Shown here in pieces: positions 32,603-40,318 of a stretch of DNA of 40,318 nucleotides. The stretch is from positions 1 through 40,318 of the forward strand of contig CACZDC010000031.1 in assembly GCA_902779785.1 (NCBI GenBank), read 5' to 3'. This DNA is from an uncultured Bacteroidia bacterium (GTDB lineage Bacteria > Bacteroidota > Bacteroidia > Bacteroidales > UBA932). Each line of letters begins with the position of its first letter. Positions within the stretch are counted from its first letter, which is position 1. A program made the translations under genes and the position numbers. The notes beneath the pieces were generated by a model that was given only the letters and a program-made list of their open reading frames with translations, searched no databases and was not told where the DNA came from.

Positions 32603-33708
32603 AAGTCTTCGTCCTAGCCCAGGAAGTCGGCTCCAATGCCCCCGGAATACTCTATGAAAGGCTTCTGAAAGCTCTTTCGGAGCGTTGTACGCTGGATTTG
32701 GCGGTGGCGGAATACAAGGGGAGCGAGTCCATAAAATACCGCAGCCTGCAGACAGTCCGGCTCCCGAGGATGAAGCACTGGATGAAACGCATCCTGACCG
32801 TGCTGTTCAAAGGGGACCTAGTGTCCCGCATCAAGCGCCGTGGAATCTATTTCCCCGAGGATACGGACGTAATCCTGAGCCTCTGCTCCAATGACCGTTT
32901 CTGGGCCCTGGAAGCGGGAGAGTTTTGGAAAAAGCGAAGCGGAAAGCCTTGGGCCTGTTACTTTGTGGACGCAATCCCTTCTCCGCCGGAATGGGTGGGG
33001 AACGGCCCGTACAGAAAAAGCGTCGAGGCCATAATCCGACGCTGCGCGAAATCTATGTCATTTCTCGGCGGACTGACCGAGGAAATGCTTGAATATGAGG
33101 GAACTATGTTGCCGCCCTCACTGAAGAGGGGAGTCTTCCTTCCCCCGGTTTCAGAGGCTGCTATACGCCCCCTTCCGCCTCCCACCAAACCGCCTGTATT
33201 CCTGTACGCGGGACGAATTTACGGCCGCCGCAAGGCAAAGCAGGTCCTGGAGGCATTTTCCTCACTGGACTTCGATGCAAGGCTGGTTTTTGCCGGCACG
33301 GACAGCCGGGTCCTAAAAGAAATCGAGGCCTTTGCGCCGCGCTGCAAAGACAAAATACGCCTGCTGGAATGGACAGATGATATAGAGCCCCTCATCGCTG
33401 AGGCGACGGCCCTTCTGGACATAGACGCCGAGCTGGAAAACGACGTCTATCTTTCGAGCAAACTCTTTGTGTATCTGCAATATCCAAGGCCCATAATAAG
33501 CGTGACCGGAGCCCATAGTCCCGCCCGCAGACTCCTTTCGGGAGAACCCTCGGTGATAGTCTGTCACCATAACGCCGCCGAGATAGCGGAAGCAATGAGA
33601 CGTTGCGTCGCCGGGAACTTCGATTATTCCTCCAGGACGGCCATTCTGGAAAAGGCCTCGGCCTCCCGGATTGCAGAGGAAATGCTTCAAGAATTCTCCG
33701 CCCTATGA
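32599..33708 (+). CDS. Glycosyltransferase, GT-B type
   Basis: A 369-residue probable GT-B transferase with two Rossmann halves. The N-terminal half starts MKVFVLAQEVGSNAPG and includes WACYFVDAIPSPPEW. The C-terminal half starts near PPVFLYAGRIYGRRKAKQVLEAF, which resembles GT4 enzymes, and ends with YLSSKLFVYLQYPRPIISV. The usual E-x7-E motif is not clear, so the family assignment is moderate. It overlaps the genes on both sides by 4 bases, so the three transferases form one operon, probably extending a surface glycan. Confidence 0.75.
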   Translation: MKVFVLAQEVGSNAPGILYERLLKALSERCTLDLAVAEYKGSESIKYRSLQTVRLPRMKHWMKRILTVLFKGDLVSRIKRRGIYFPEDTDVILSLCSNDRFWALEAGEFWKKRSGKPWACYFVDAIPSPPEWVGNGPYRKSVEAIIRRCAKSMSFLGGLTEEMLEYEGTMLPPSLKRGVFLPPVSEAAIRPLPPPTKPPVFLYAGRIYGRRKAKQVLEAFSSLDFDARLVFAGTDSRVLKEIEAFAPRCKDKIRLLEWTDDIEPLIAEATALLDIDAELENDVYLSSKLFVYLQYPRPIISVTGAHSPARRLLSGEPSVIVCHHNAAEIAEAMRRCVAGNFDYSSRTAILEKASASRIAEEMLQEFSAL

Positions 33709-34883
33709 AACGCGTCGCGATAGTATTCGAAGAAGACATTTTCAACCAGAAAGGCACCTTCCTTTCCAAGTTGGAACGCGCCCGCCACCTTGCCGCGAAT
33801 CCGGAGCTTGAAGTCGATGTTTTCTGCATCCAGCTGAGCTACGGACCCATAGAGAGACTCTTTCTCGGGAAGCGTTTCCTGGATGGTAAAGCGGAACATA
33901 AAGTAGGCCATCCTGACACTTTGAGCTTCAAAGGATTGCTATATCAGATGATTTGGAAATCCTACGGCATTGCAGATCACTTTCTTTTCTACAAACTCGG
34001 CCTCAGACCGTGGTTTTATCCCCGCTTCCTGAAGCGCCTTTCAGAGCGCCTGAAAGACTATGATTTCATCTCCGCCCACGGCTTCGAAGGAGCCTTCGCG
34101 GCGAGGGAGGCAAAGCGTCGCTACGGCGTGCCTTATTCCGTCACCTGGCACGGCTCAGACATCCATACCAAACCCTTCAGATATCCTTGCATAAAAGCCG
34201 AAACAGCCGCTCTGATAGCCGAGGCTGAGATTAACTATTTCGTCAGCAAGGCTCTGCTCGAGACCTCGGAGACTATAGGGCCGGGTCGGAAGAAAGTGCT
34301 GTGTAACGGTGTGGATGCGGCTTTTCAGAAGCGCAGCGAGGCGGAACGTCTCCTTCTTCGCCGGAAACATCGCGTCGAGGGAGTGAAAGTCGTCGCCTTC
34401 ATAGGCAATCTTTTCAAAATCAAGCAGGCTGAGCTGCTGCCGGAGATATACGCTAAAATGAAGCGTAAGGACCTGGTATTCTGGGTAATAGGGGACGGAC
34501 CGCTGCTTGGTTCCATCAAAGAGGCCGCGCCGGATTTCCGCTTCTTCGGCAATCTTCCGCACGAGTCTCTTCCTGAGCTGATGAATGTCATAGACCTTGT
34601 AGTCCTTCCGAGCAAGGCGGAGGGAATGGCACTTGTCCTGGTCGAAGCCCTTGCTTCCGGATGCAAGGCTGTAGGTTCCCTGACCGGAGGAATCCCGGAG
34701 GTTATCGGAGAGCAGAACTGTGTCCCGCTGGATGATGATCCGGAGGCGTTTTGCGCGGCATTTGCGGCTAAGGCCCTGCAGGTTCTGGACGATCCTCAGG
34801 CTCCAGATTTCGACCCCCGCCTTTTCGACTGGGCGGAAATCTCTGCAAAGGAAGCATCTAATATTTTGCAATCTGCGAAATAA
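33705..34883 (+). CDS. Glycosyltransferase family 4
   Basis: A 392-residue GT4 transferase. The N-terminal domain includes SAHGFEGAFAA and SVTWHGSDIHTKPFRYP. The donor-binding domain includes VVAFIGNLFKIKQAELLPEIYAKM, WVIGDGPLLGSI, RFFGNLPHESLPELMNVIDLVVLPS and the E-x7-E motif EGMALVLVEALASG. I start at ATG 33705, overlapping the previous stop (ATGA), because the upstream extension of that frame lies inside the preceding gene and is not homologous. A promoter for the next gene (-33 at 34866) lies within its last codons. Confidence 0.9.
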   Translation: MKRVAIVFEEDIFNQKGTFLSKLERARHLAANPELEVDVFCIQLSYGPIERLFLGKRFLDGKAEHKVGHPDTLSFKGLLYQMIWKSYGIADHFLFYKLGLRPWFYPRFLKRLSERLKDYDFISAHGFEGAFAAREAKRRYGVPYSVTWHGSDIHTKPFRYPCIKAETAALIAEAEINYFVSKALLETSETIGPGRKKVLCNGVDAAFQKRSEAERLLLRRKHRVEGVKVVAFIGNLFKIKQAELLPEIYAKMKRKDLVFWVIGDGPLLGSIKEAAPDFRFFGNLPHESLPELMNVIDLVVLPSKAEGMALVLVEALASGCKAVGSLTGGIPEVIGEQNCVPLDDDPEAFCAAFAAKALQVLDDPQAPDFDPRLFDWAEISAKEASNILQSAK

Positions 34884-34895
34884 TATTTATCTTTG
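34866..34895 (+). promoter_or_regulatory. Consensus promoter for the nucleotide-sugar operon
   Basis: TTG at 34866-34868, a 19-base gap, then TATCTTTG at 34888-34895. The -33 lies inside the GT4 gene. Transcription would begin near 34902, leaving a leader of about 125 bases. Confidence 0.75.
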
Positions 34896-34901
34896 TTTGT
34901 T

Positions 34902-35027
34902 TAATTGTTCCAAAGGAACAGACTGAATCCGCAGAGAGCTCCAGGGATTGGAGCCGGGCGCGTTCAGACCTTTACCTGCCGCATATTCCACTGAGCGGCG
35001 GGGAATTAAAACTATATACCACAGCAA
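34902..35027 (+). promoter_or_regulatory. Structured 5' leader of unknown class
   Basis: The leader folds into GTTCC/GGAAC with an AAA loop (about 34907-34919). A three-part nested stem follows: CTGAA with TTCAG, CGC with GCG, and GCTCCA with TGGAGC. Then GCCGC pairs with GCGGC over a 12-base loop. No ORF is evident. I recognise no riboswitch consensus. It could be a regulatory leader or simply a structured untranslated region. Confidence 0.45.
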
Positions 35028-35444
35028 ATGTATCGAATTCTGCTTTTTCTTCCACTCGTGAGAAAGGTCCGTCAGGGAGCCGAAGAACTGGGGGTGGAGT
35101 ACACTGAATCCACTTTCGACTGGTCAAGCATCTTTACTTTCATCAAATGGGTCCTGGTCGTAGCCAGTGCTATTGCCGTGCTGGTGTTCGCGGTCGTGGG
35201 CGTGATGGTCCTAGTCGAAATGTACAAGGCGGAGCGCCACTGGCTCCGCTCCGTCCGGCACAAAGCCTACCGAGTTGCGCTGCAAGGGACGGTGAAGGAG
35301 ATGGTCGAGGAGGAAATGGAGAAGGTCCGCAACGAAGTGCGCAGCGAGGTCCGTCGAGAACTCGAGGCCGAGCGCCAGTTCCACGGCGGGACCGTGACCA
35401 TAGTCAACAAGGCAGACCAGACAGGAAAAAATCTAACATCGTAG
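35028..35444 (+). CDS. Small membrane protein with coiled coil, unrecognised
   Basis: I do not recognise this 138-residue protein. It has a short basic N-terminus, one strong membrane helix (about residues 37-63), and a long charged helix (about 68-120, many Glu/Arg in a heptad-like pattern, EEMEKVRNEVRSEVRREL). The tail is short and polar. The charge bias fits an inner-membrane protein with a coiled-coil domain. It lies 4 bases ahead of the CapE-like gene and has its own promoter and structured leader, which supports it as a real first gene. A regulator or scaffold for glycan synthesis is only a guess. Confidence 0.6.
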   Translation: MYRILLFLPLVRKVRQGAEELGVEYTESTFDWSSIFTFIKWVLVVASAIAVLVFAVVGVMVLVEMYKAERHWLRSVRHKAYRVALQGTVKEMVEEEMEKVRNEVRSEVRRELEAERQFHGGTVTIVNKADQTGKNLTS

Positions 35445-35448
35445 AAAT

Positions 35449-36483
35449 ATGTCCATTTTCAAAGACAAAACACTTATGATCACGGGCGGCACCGGTAGTT
35501 TCGGCAATGCCGTCCTGAAACGCTTCCTGCGCACCGATATCGGGGAGATCCGCATTTTCTCCCGTGACGAAAAGAAGCAGGACGATATGCGTCACGAATA
35601 CCAGGCCAAATATCCCGATGTGGCCCACAAGATCAAGTTCTATATCGGCGACGTCCGTTCCCTGGAGAGCTGCCGCAGCGCAATGCCCGGCGTGGATTAC
35701 ATTTTCCACGCAGCCGCGCTCAAGCAGGTCCCGAGCTGCGAATTCTTCCCGATGGAGGCCGTCAGGACCAATGTCATCGGCACGGATAACGTTCTTACCG
35801 CGGCAATAGAAGCCGGCGTCAAGAGCGTTATTTGTTTGTCCACCGACAAGGCCGCCTATCCGATCAATGCGATGGGCATCACCAAGGCCATCGAGGAAAA
35901 GGTCGCAGTGGCCAAGAGCCGCCAGACCAGCAAGACCAAGATCTGCTGCACCCGCTACGGCAACGTGATGTGCTCCCGCGGCAGCGTCATTCCCCTGTGG
36001 ATCGACCAGATCCGCGCCGGACAGCCAATCACCCTCACCGAGCCTTCGATGACTCGCTTCATAATGAGCCTCGACGAGGCCGTGGACCTGGTCCTTTTCG
36101 CTTTCGAGCACGGCCAGAACGGCGATATCCTTGTCCAGAAGGCTCCGGCCTGCACCATACAGACCCAGGCGGAGGCCGTGTGCGAACTCTTCGGCGGCCG
36201 CAAGGAGGACATCCGCGTCATCGGCATACGCCACGGCGAGAAGATGTACGAGACTCTGCTGACCAAGGAGGAGTGCGCCAAGGCTGAGGATATGGGGGAT
36301 TTCTACCGCGTCCCGGCGGACAACCGCGACCTGAACTACGACAAATTCTTCGTCGAGGGAGACATCAGGCGCGTAACCATCGACGAATTCAATTCCAACA
36401 ACGCCCTCCGTCTCGACCTCGAGCAGACGAAGGCGAAGATCGCCTCGCTGGAGTACATCCAGGAGGAACTGAAAAAGCAGTAA
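35449..36483 (+). CDS. UDP-GlcNAc 4,6-dehydratase/epimerase, CapE/WbjB/FnlA type
   Basis: An extended SDR enzyme of 344 residues, of the type that makes UDP-4-keto-6-deoxy-HexNAc for capsule or O-antigen sugars (L-FucNAc, L-QuiNAc pathways). The cofactor motif is GGTGSFG (13-19). The active-site region STDKAAYPINAMGITK (131-146) has Met142 where classical SDRs have Tyr, with Lys146 kept. That M-x3-K pattern is typical of the CapE subgroup rather than a defect. The further pathway enzymes (CapF, CapG) are not in the window. Its stop shares a base with the next start (TAATG). Confidence 0.88.
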   Translation: MSIFKDKTLMITGGTGSFGNAVLKRFLRTDIGEIRIFSRDEKKQDDMRHEYQAKYPDVAHKIKFYIGDVRSLESCRSAMPGVDYIFHAAALKQVPSCEFFPMEAVRTNVIGTDNVLTAAIEAGVKSVICLSTDKAAYPINAMGITKAIEEKVAVAKSRQTSKTKICCTRYGNVMCSRGSVIPLWIDQIRAGQPITLTEPSMTRFIMSLDEAVDLVLFAFEHGQNGDILVQKAPACTIQTQAEAVCELFGGRKEDIRVIGIRHGEKMYETLLTKEECAKAEDMGDFYRVPADNRDLNYDKFFVEGDIRRVTIDEFNSNNALRLDLEQTKAKIASLEYIQEELKKQ

Positions 36484-37658
36484 TGTCCCGTTACGAAGAA
36501 AGATTCAGCCAGGTCTATGGAAGGGACCCCGAGGGGATTTCCTTCTGCCCGTACCGCATCTGTCCGATAGGGGCCCATTCTGACCACAATCTCGGAAAGA
36601 TCACCGGTCTGGCCATTGACAAGGGGATCAGCATCGCCTATTCGCCCAAGCAGAACGGCGTGGTGGAAATGACCTCCCTGCAGTTTCCGAAGCGTGCCCA
36701 GTGGCACGTGGCGTCGGTCCCGTCCTCGAAACAGGGGGACTGGGCGGATTATCTTCGCGGGGCTACCTGGGCTCTGGGGAAGAAATTCCGGCTCCAGGTC
36801 GGCATCTGCGGGGTCATCGACGGCTCGCTGCCGATCGGAGGCCTCTCTTCGTCCGCGGCGGTCATAATCGCTTTCTTGCAGGGCCTTTGCAGGGTGAATG
36901 GAATCACTCTCGCTCAGCAGGAGCTTATCGACGTGGCCTACGACGCGGAGCTGAATTATGTGGGGGTGAATGTCGGTAAGCTTGACCAGAGCTGCGAGGT
37001 GCTGAGCCGCAGGAATCATCTTCTCTATCTCGACACCAAGGACGGCTCCTACAGCCTTCTTCCGGAGAATCCGGCGATGAAGCCCTATAAGATTGCGATT
37101 TTCTTCTCGGGTCTGGAGCATTCGCTTGCAGGTTCGAAGTACAATATGCGCGTGGATGAGCTCAGGGCGGGTGTCTATGCCCTGCAGGCTTTTGCCGGGC
37201 AGGAGTATGGGAAATTCAAGGAGGCTATGGCACGGAATGTCCCGCGTGAGGTCTATGAGCAGTTCAAGGACCGTCTTCCGGCTCCCTGGGCAAGGCGTTG
37301 CGAGCATTGGTACACGGAGTTTGAGCGTGTAGAGAAGGGGGCCGAGGCGTGGAAACGGGGTGACATCGAGGCTTACGGGCGGCTTTCGTTCGAGTCGGGA
37401 TGGAGCAGTATCCATAACTGGGAGTCGGGGGCGCCGGAGCAGATCAAGCTCTATGAGATTATGACGCGGACCGATGGGATTTATGGCGGTCGTTTTTCGG
37501 GGGCCGGTTTCAAGGGCTGCTGTATGGCTCTTATCGATCCGGCTTATGAGGAGTCGATAAGTCGCTCAGTGTCTGAGGCTTATCTGGCGGCTTTCCCAGA
37601 GATGAGGGGGAAGTATGATGTGTTTTTCTGTGAGAGTGCAGACGGGGTTCAGCTATGA
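36483..37658 (+). CDS. GHMP kinase, galactokinase family (possibly galacturonokinase-like)
   Basis: A 391-residue sugar-1-kinase. The three GHMP motifs are FCPYRICPIGAHSDHN (22-36), LPIGGLSSSAAV (116-127) and GGRFSGAGFKGCC near residue 340. Catalytic Asp168 lies in GKLDQSCEVL. The first motif reads PYRICPIGAHSDH where classical galactokinase has GRxNLIGEHTDY. This resembles the plant galacturonokinase motif as I recall it, so the substrate may be a uronic acid or related sugar rather than galactose. It overlaps the following nucleotidyltransferase by 4 bases, which suggests a kinase-plus-pyrophosphorylase salvage route to an NDP-sugar. Confidence 0.85.
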   Translation: MSRYEERFSQVYGRDPEGISFCPYRICPIGAHSDHNLGKITGLAIDKGISIAYSPKQNGVVEMTSLQFPKRAQWHVASVPSSKQGDWADYLRGATWALGKKFRLQVGICGVIDGSLPIGGLSSSAAVIIAFLQGLCRVNGITLAQQELIDVAYDAELNYVGVNVGKLDQSCEVLSRRNHLLYLDTKDGSYSLLPENPAMKPYKIAIFFSGLEHSLAGSKYNMRVDELRAGVYALQAFAGQEYGKFKEAMARNVPREVYEQFKDRLPAPWARRCEHWYTEFERVEKGAEAWKRGDIEAYGRLSFESGWSSIHNWESGAPEQIKLYEIMTRTDGIYGGRFSGAGFKGCCMALIDPAYEESISRSVSEAYLAAFPEMRGKYDVFFCESADGVQL

Positions 37659-38383
37659 AATGTATAATTTTGGCCGCGGGCTATGCCACGAGGCTTTATC
37701 CGCTCACTGAGAATTTTCCGAAGCCGTTGCTTGAAGTAGGTGGCAAGGCCATCCTGGACTGGTTGATCGATGATCTGTCGGCGACAGGTCTTGTCGATGA
37801 GTACGTTGTTGTCACCAACCATAAGTTTGCCCATATCTTCGAGGACTGGGCGGCTTCCCATCCGGCGGTGATCCGGGTGGTGGATGACGGGACGTCGAGC
37901 AATGAGACGAGGCTGGGGGCGGTGAGGGATTTGCTGCTCTCGGTCAAGACTTATGGCATTGATGATGACGCGCTGGTGATGGCCGGGGATAATCTGCTGT
38001 CTTTCAGCCTGAAGGATTTTGTGGATTATTGCGGGGGGAAGGGAACGAGTTGCATTATGCGTTACTTCGAGCCGGATGAGAAGCGGCTGCATAAGTCGGG
38101 GATAGTGGAGGTGGATTCTTCCGACAGGGTGCTGTCGATGGAGGAGAAGCCTTCGGAGCCGAAGAGCCACTGGTGCTGTCCGCCGTTCTATTTCTACACC
38201 CGCGAGGATCTTGCGAAGGTGGAGGAGGCGATAGCGGATGGCTGCGGGGTGGATGCTCCGGGGTCTCTGGCGGCTTGGCTGAGCGAGCGTACTGCGGTAT
38301 ATGCCTGGGAGATGCCGGGGCCGCGTTATGATATTGGCAATCTCGAGTCTTACGAGAAGGTTAAAAAGATTTTTGAGCAATGA
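37655..38383 (+). CDS. Sugar-phosphate nucleotidyltransferase
   Basis: A 242-residue nucleotidyltransferase with the signature [23 protein letters not shown] (in parts), where Ala replaces the second Gly of the common GxGTRL loop. VMAGDN supplies the metal-binding Asp, and MEEKP and [12 protein letters not shown] are typical of this fold. The length is that of a bare catalytic domain without a C-terminal beta-helix. Between a GHMP kinase and a nucleotide-sugar dehydrogenase, it probably activates the kinase product. Substrate is not proven, and CDP or UDP donors are both possible. Confidence 0.87.
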   Translation: MKCIILAAGYATRLYPLTENFPKPLLEVGGKAILDWLIDDLSATGLVDEYVVVTNHKFAHIFEDWAASHPAVIRVVDDGTSSNETRLGAVRDLLLSVKTYGIDDDALVMAGDNLLSFSLKDFVDYCGGKGTSCIMRYFEPDEKRLHKSGIVEVDSSDRVLSMEEKPSEPKSHWCCPPFYFYTREDLAKVEEAIADGCGVDAPGSLAAWLSERTAVYAWEMPGPRYDIGNLESYEKVKKIFEQ

Positions 38384-39651
38384 AAATAGCAGTAGCAGGA
38401 ACGGGTTATGTGGGTATGAGCATTGCGACTCTTCTGAGTCAGCGAAGTGAAGTGGTGGCGGTGGATGTGGTTCCCGAAAAGGTTGAGAAGATCAACAGGC
38501 GGGTGAGTCCGATTCAGGACGAATACATCGAGAAGTATCTCGCTGAGAAGGACTTGCATCTGAGCGCGACTCTCGACGGGGCGGCGGCTTACAGGGATGC
38601 GGATTTCGTGGTCATTGCCGCTCCGACCAATTATGATCCGAAGAAGAATTTCTTCGACACTTCGCACGTGGAGGAGGTCGTGGACCTTGTGCTGAGCGTG
38701 AATCCGGAGGCGGTGATGATTATCAAGTCGACTGTTCCGGTGGGTTATACGAAGGCGGTGCGGGAGAAGTTCAGCTACCGGGAGAGGCTTGCGGACGGTT
38801 CTTTCAGGGTCGTGACGCCGAGGATTCTTTTCGCTCCGGAGTTTCTCCGTGAGTCGAAGGCGCTCTACGACAATCTTTATCCCAGCCGTATCATCGTGGG
38901 CTGTGACGAGGCGGCCGGCACGCTCAGGGAGGCGGCGGAGACTTTTGCCGCGCTCTTGAAGGAGGCGGCGCTGAAGGAGGATGTGCCGGTGCTGTTTATG
39001 GGCTCGACGGAGGCGGAGGCGGTGAAGCTTTTCGCTAACACTTATCTCGCCCTGAGGGTGAGCTATTTCAATGAACTTGACACTTATGCCGAGATGAAGG
39101 GGCTTGACACTCAGGCGATTATCCAGGGTGTCTGTCTGGATCCGCGTATCGGCGACCATTATAACAATCCATCCTTCGGCTATGGCGGCTACTGCCTTCC
39201 GAAGGACACGAAGCAGCTGCTGGCGAATTTCAACGATGTGCCGGAGACGCTTATCAAGGCTATCGTTGAGTCGAACCGCACCCGCAAGGATTTCATTGCG
39301 GACAGGGTGCTGGAAAAGGCCGGATATTACACAGCCTCAAGCGCTTACGATACGGCGAAGGAGAGGGAAGTCGTGGTCGGGGTGTACCGCCTGACGATGA
39401 AGTCCAATTCCGACAATTTCCGCCAGAGCGCCATCCAGGGCATTATGAAGCGCATCAAGGCCAAGGGTGCCAAGGTGATAATTTACGAACCTACGCTGGA
39501 GAGCGGCACCACCTTCTTCGGAAGCGAAGTGGTGAACGACCTCGCAGCTTTCAAGGCCCGCAGCCAGGCCATAATCGCCAACCGCTACGACGCGGTGCTG
39601 GACGACGTGGCTGCCAAAGTTTACACAAGAGACATTTTCAAAAGGGACTAG
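38380..39651 (+). CDS. UDP-glucose/GDP-mannose dehydrogenase family (Ugd-like)
   Basis: A 423-residue four-electron NAD-dependent sugar-nucleotide dehydrogenase, probably UDP-glucose 6-dehydrogenase producing UDP-glucuronate. The NAD motif is [11 protein letters not shown] (5-13). [18 protein letters not shown] and K216[16 protein letters not shown] are conserved, and the catalytic cysteine is C272 in [14 protein letters not shown]. The C-terminal domain carries [19 protein letters not shown]. It is about 30 residues longer than compact Ugd proteins. It overlaps the nucleotidyltransferase by 4 bases. Codon choice shifts inside the gene (see findings). Confidence 0.92.
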   Translation: MKIAVAGTGYVGMSIATLLSQRSEVVAVDVVPEKVEKINRRVSPIQDEYIEKYLAEKDLHLSATLDGAAAYRDADFVVIAAPTNYDPKKNFFDTSHVEEVVDLVLSVNPEAVMIIKSTVPVGYTKAVREKFSYRERLADGSFRVVTPRILFAPEFLRESKALYDNLYPSRIIVGCDEAAGTLREAAETFAALLKEAALKEDVPVLFMGSTEAEAVKLFANTYLALRVSYFNELDTYAEMKGLDTQAIIQGVCLDPRIGDHYNNPSFGYGGYCLPKDTKQLLANFNDVPETLIKAIVESNRTRKDFIADRVLEKAGYYTASSAYDTAKEREVVVGVYRLTMKSNSDNFRQSAIQGIMKRIKAKGAKVIIYEPTLESGTTFFGSEVVNDLAAFKARSQAIIANRYDAVLDDVAAKVYTRDIFKRD

Positions 39652-39654
39652 ATT

Positions 39655-40158
39655 ATGAAGAGATTTATCGTTATTCTCGCGGCAGTGCTCGCGTTCGCAG
39701 GATGCAAGTCCAAAACAGTTGTAGACACTTCGGTAGAGGGAGAACTGGACATCGACAGCTTCCTCGGCGAATGGTATGAAATAGCACGCTTCGACTATTC
39801 ATACGAGCGTGGGATGACCAAGGCCAAGGCGATCTACGCGGTGCGCGGGGACGGAGTCATCGAGTTCCTTAACACCGGCATAGTGCACGGCGAGCCCAAA
39901 TATGCCAAAGGCGCCATCAAGCTGAGCGACGAGCCCCGCAGGCTCCGTCTGTCGTTCTGGGGGCCTTTCTACAGCGATTTTCGTGTATTCCTTCTAGATA
40001 AAGACTATCAATGGGCCCTGGTGGGTGGTAATTCTGACAAATACCTATGGATAATCTCCCGCACCCCCGAGCTCACCGAAACCGCCCGCGACACCATTTT
40101 GAACGATGCCAGCAGGCGAGGTTTCGACATCGGTAAATTAGTCTGGGTGGAGCAGTAA
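39655..40158 (+). CDS. Lipocalin lipoprotein (Blc-like)
   Basis: A 167-residue bacterial lipocalin. The lipoprotein signal ends at C17 (FAGCKSK). The first lipocalin motif is FLGEWYEIARFDYSYERG, and YLWIISRTPEL is the third, as in E. coli Blc. Such proteins bind fatty acids or lysophospholipids at the outer membrane. It starts 3 bases after the Ugd-like stop, so it is probably the last gene of the same operon although its role differs. Confidence 0.92.
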   Translation: MKRFIVILAAVLAFAGCKSKTVVDTSVEGELDIDSFLGEWYEIARFDYSYERGMTKAKAIYAVRGDGVIEFLNTGIVHGEPKYAKGAIKLSDEPRRLRLSFWGPFYSDFRVFLLDKDYQWALVGGNSDKYLWIISRTPELTETARDTILNDASRRGFDIGKLVWVEQ

Positions 40159-40176
40159 AATAGGCTTCACATATAT

Positions 40177-40206
40177 TTGCCAACTGACGGAAAATTAGTA
40201 TATTTG
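40177..40206 (+). promoter_or_regulatory. Consensus promoter for a gene beyond the window
   Basis: TTG at 40177-40179, a 19-base gap, then TATATTTG at 40199-40206. The -33 TTG is itself the end of another TATATTTG (40172-40179), so two overlapping starts are possible. Confidence 0.7.
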
Positions 40207-40212
40207 TCCGTT

Positions 40213-40318
40213 TAATAACGCTAGGCTCAAGACCAATCTCTTGGATAGGAGAATGATCTTTCCGGAAGCATCGAAAGCCGGAAGAGCCGTCAACGCGCCG
40301 CGCCCGCCCCGGATCAGT
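40213..40318 (+). promoter_or_regulatory. Structured leader cut by the window end, class unknown
   Basis: GGCTC pairs with GAGCC as an outer stem around CCAA/TTGG (TCTC loop) and TTCCGG/CCGGAA. This gives a compact multi-branched fold about 70 bases long that starts within some 10 bases of the predicted transcript start. No ORF has begun by 40318. I cannot match it to a known riboswitch or ribosomal-protein leader. Confidence 0.4.

Noticed and set aside
35584-35902. Damaged active site in the CapE-like dehydratase (Met instead of Tyr)
   Set aside because: The M-x3-K pattern in STDKAxxPxNAMGxxK is usual in this SDR subgroup, so it is not evidence of inactivation.
36336-37415. 359-codon - strand frame over the CapE and GHMP kinase junction
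   Set aside because: Crosses two convincing + strand genes and has no recognisable domain.

Overview
The window looks like a chromosomal segment of a Bacteroidales (Bacteroidota) bacterium with moderately high GC. The evidence is the recurrent -7 promoter box TAnnTTTG, several with TTG 19-20 bases upstream; weak or absent Shine-Dalgarno sites; a serine palmitoyltransferase (bacterial sphingolipids); a TonB-dependent receptor; a DUF349 repeat protein; Bacteroidota-type YidC; and LpxB. I see no rRNA, tRNA, CRISPR array, prophage or complete insertion sequence.

Layout. 1-3075: a secreted glutaminyl-peptide cyclotransferase, then a TPP riboswitch directly controlling a TonB-dependent receptor (probably for thiamine). 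3076-3284: AT-rich spacer with a promoter and terminator but no gene, a candidate small RNA. 3285-9612: trmD (-), DUF349-yidC-yggS (+), gap (-). 9754-14486: surE-lpxB (+) converging on pepC-pssA-GH25 lysozyme (-). 14551-18278: alpha/beta hydrolase, 3'-5' exonuclease and RlmI-type methyltransferase (+), converging on xerC-hpf (-). 18459-25207: a long tightly packed + operon of HsdR_N-like nuclease, CCA nucleotidyltransferase, holA, an ABC exporter pair and a two-gene 5'-nucleotidase whose C-terminal-domain gene is broken. 25209-29058: glnS (-) and spt-yicC (+). 29059-30065: a 1-kb gene-free island packed with tandem repeats and hairpins. 30066-40158: surface-glycan and nucleotide-sugar region with a flippase (-), three glycosyltransferases (+), a small membrane protein with a structured leader, a CapE-type dehydratase, a galactokinase-like kinase, a nucleotidyltransferase, UDP-sugar dehydrogenase and a lipocalin lipoprotein. 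The window ends inside another structured leader.

The most unusual signal is a pair of short dispersed repeat elements, 8101-8229 inside yggS and 18288-18407 in the leader of xerC. They share a conserved core of about 80 bp. Each is bounded by a perfect 20-23 bp inverted repeat whose sequence is completely different at the two loci. The core also contains a hairpin whose two arms differ between copies but remain paired. In yggS the element is read through in frame and adds about 40 residues. This suggests an element whose insertion copies adjacent target DNA in inverted orientation, or a structural element with freely variable but always-paired stems. I cannot name a known family for it.

Genes work together mainly as housekeeping (translation, tRNA maturation, replication, membrane protein and lipid synthesis) plus cell-surface polysaccharide assembly.
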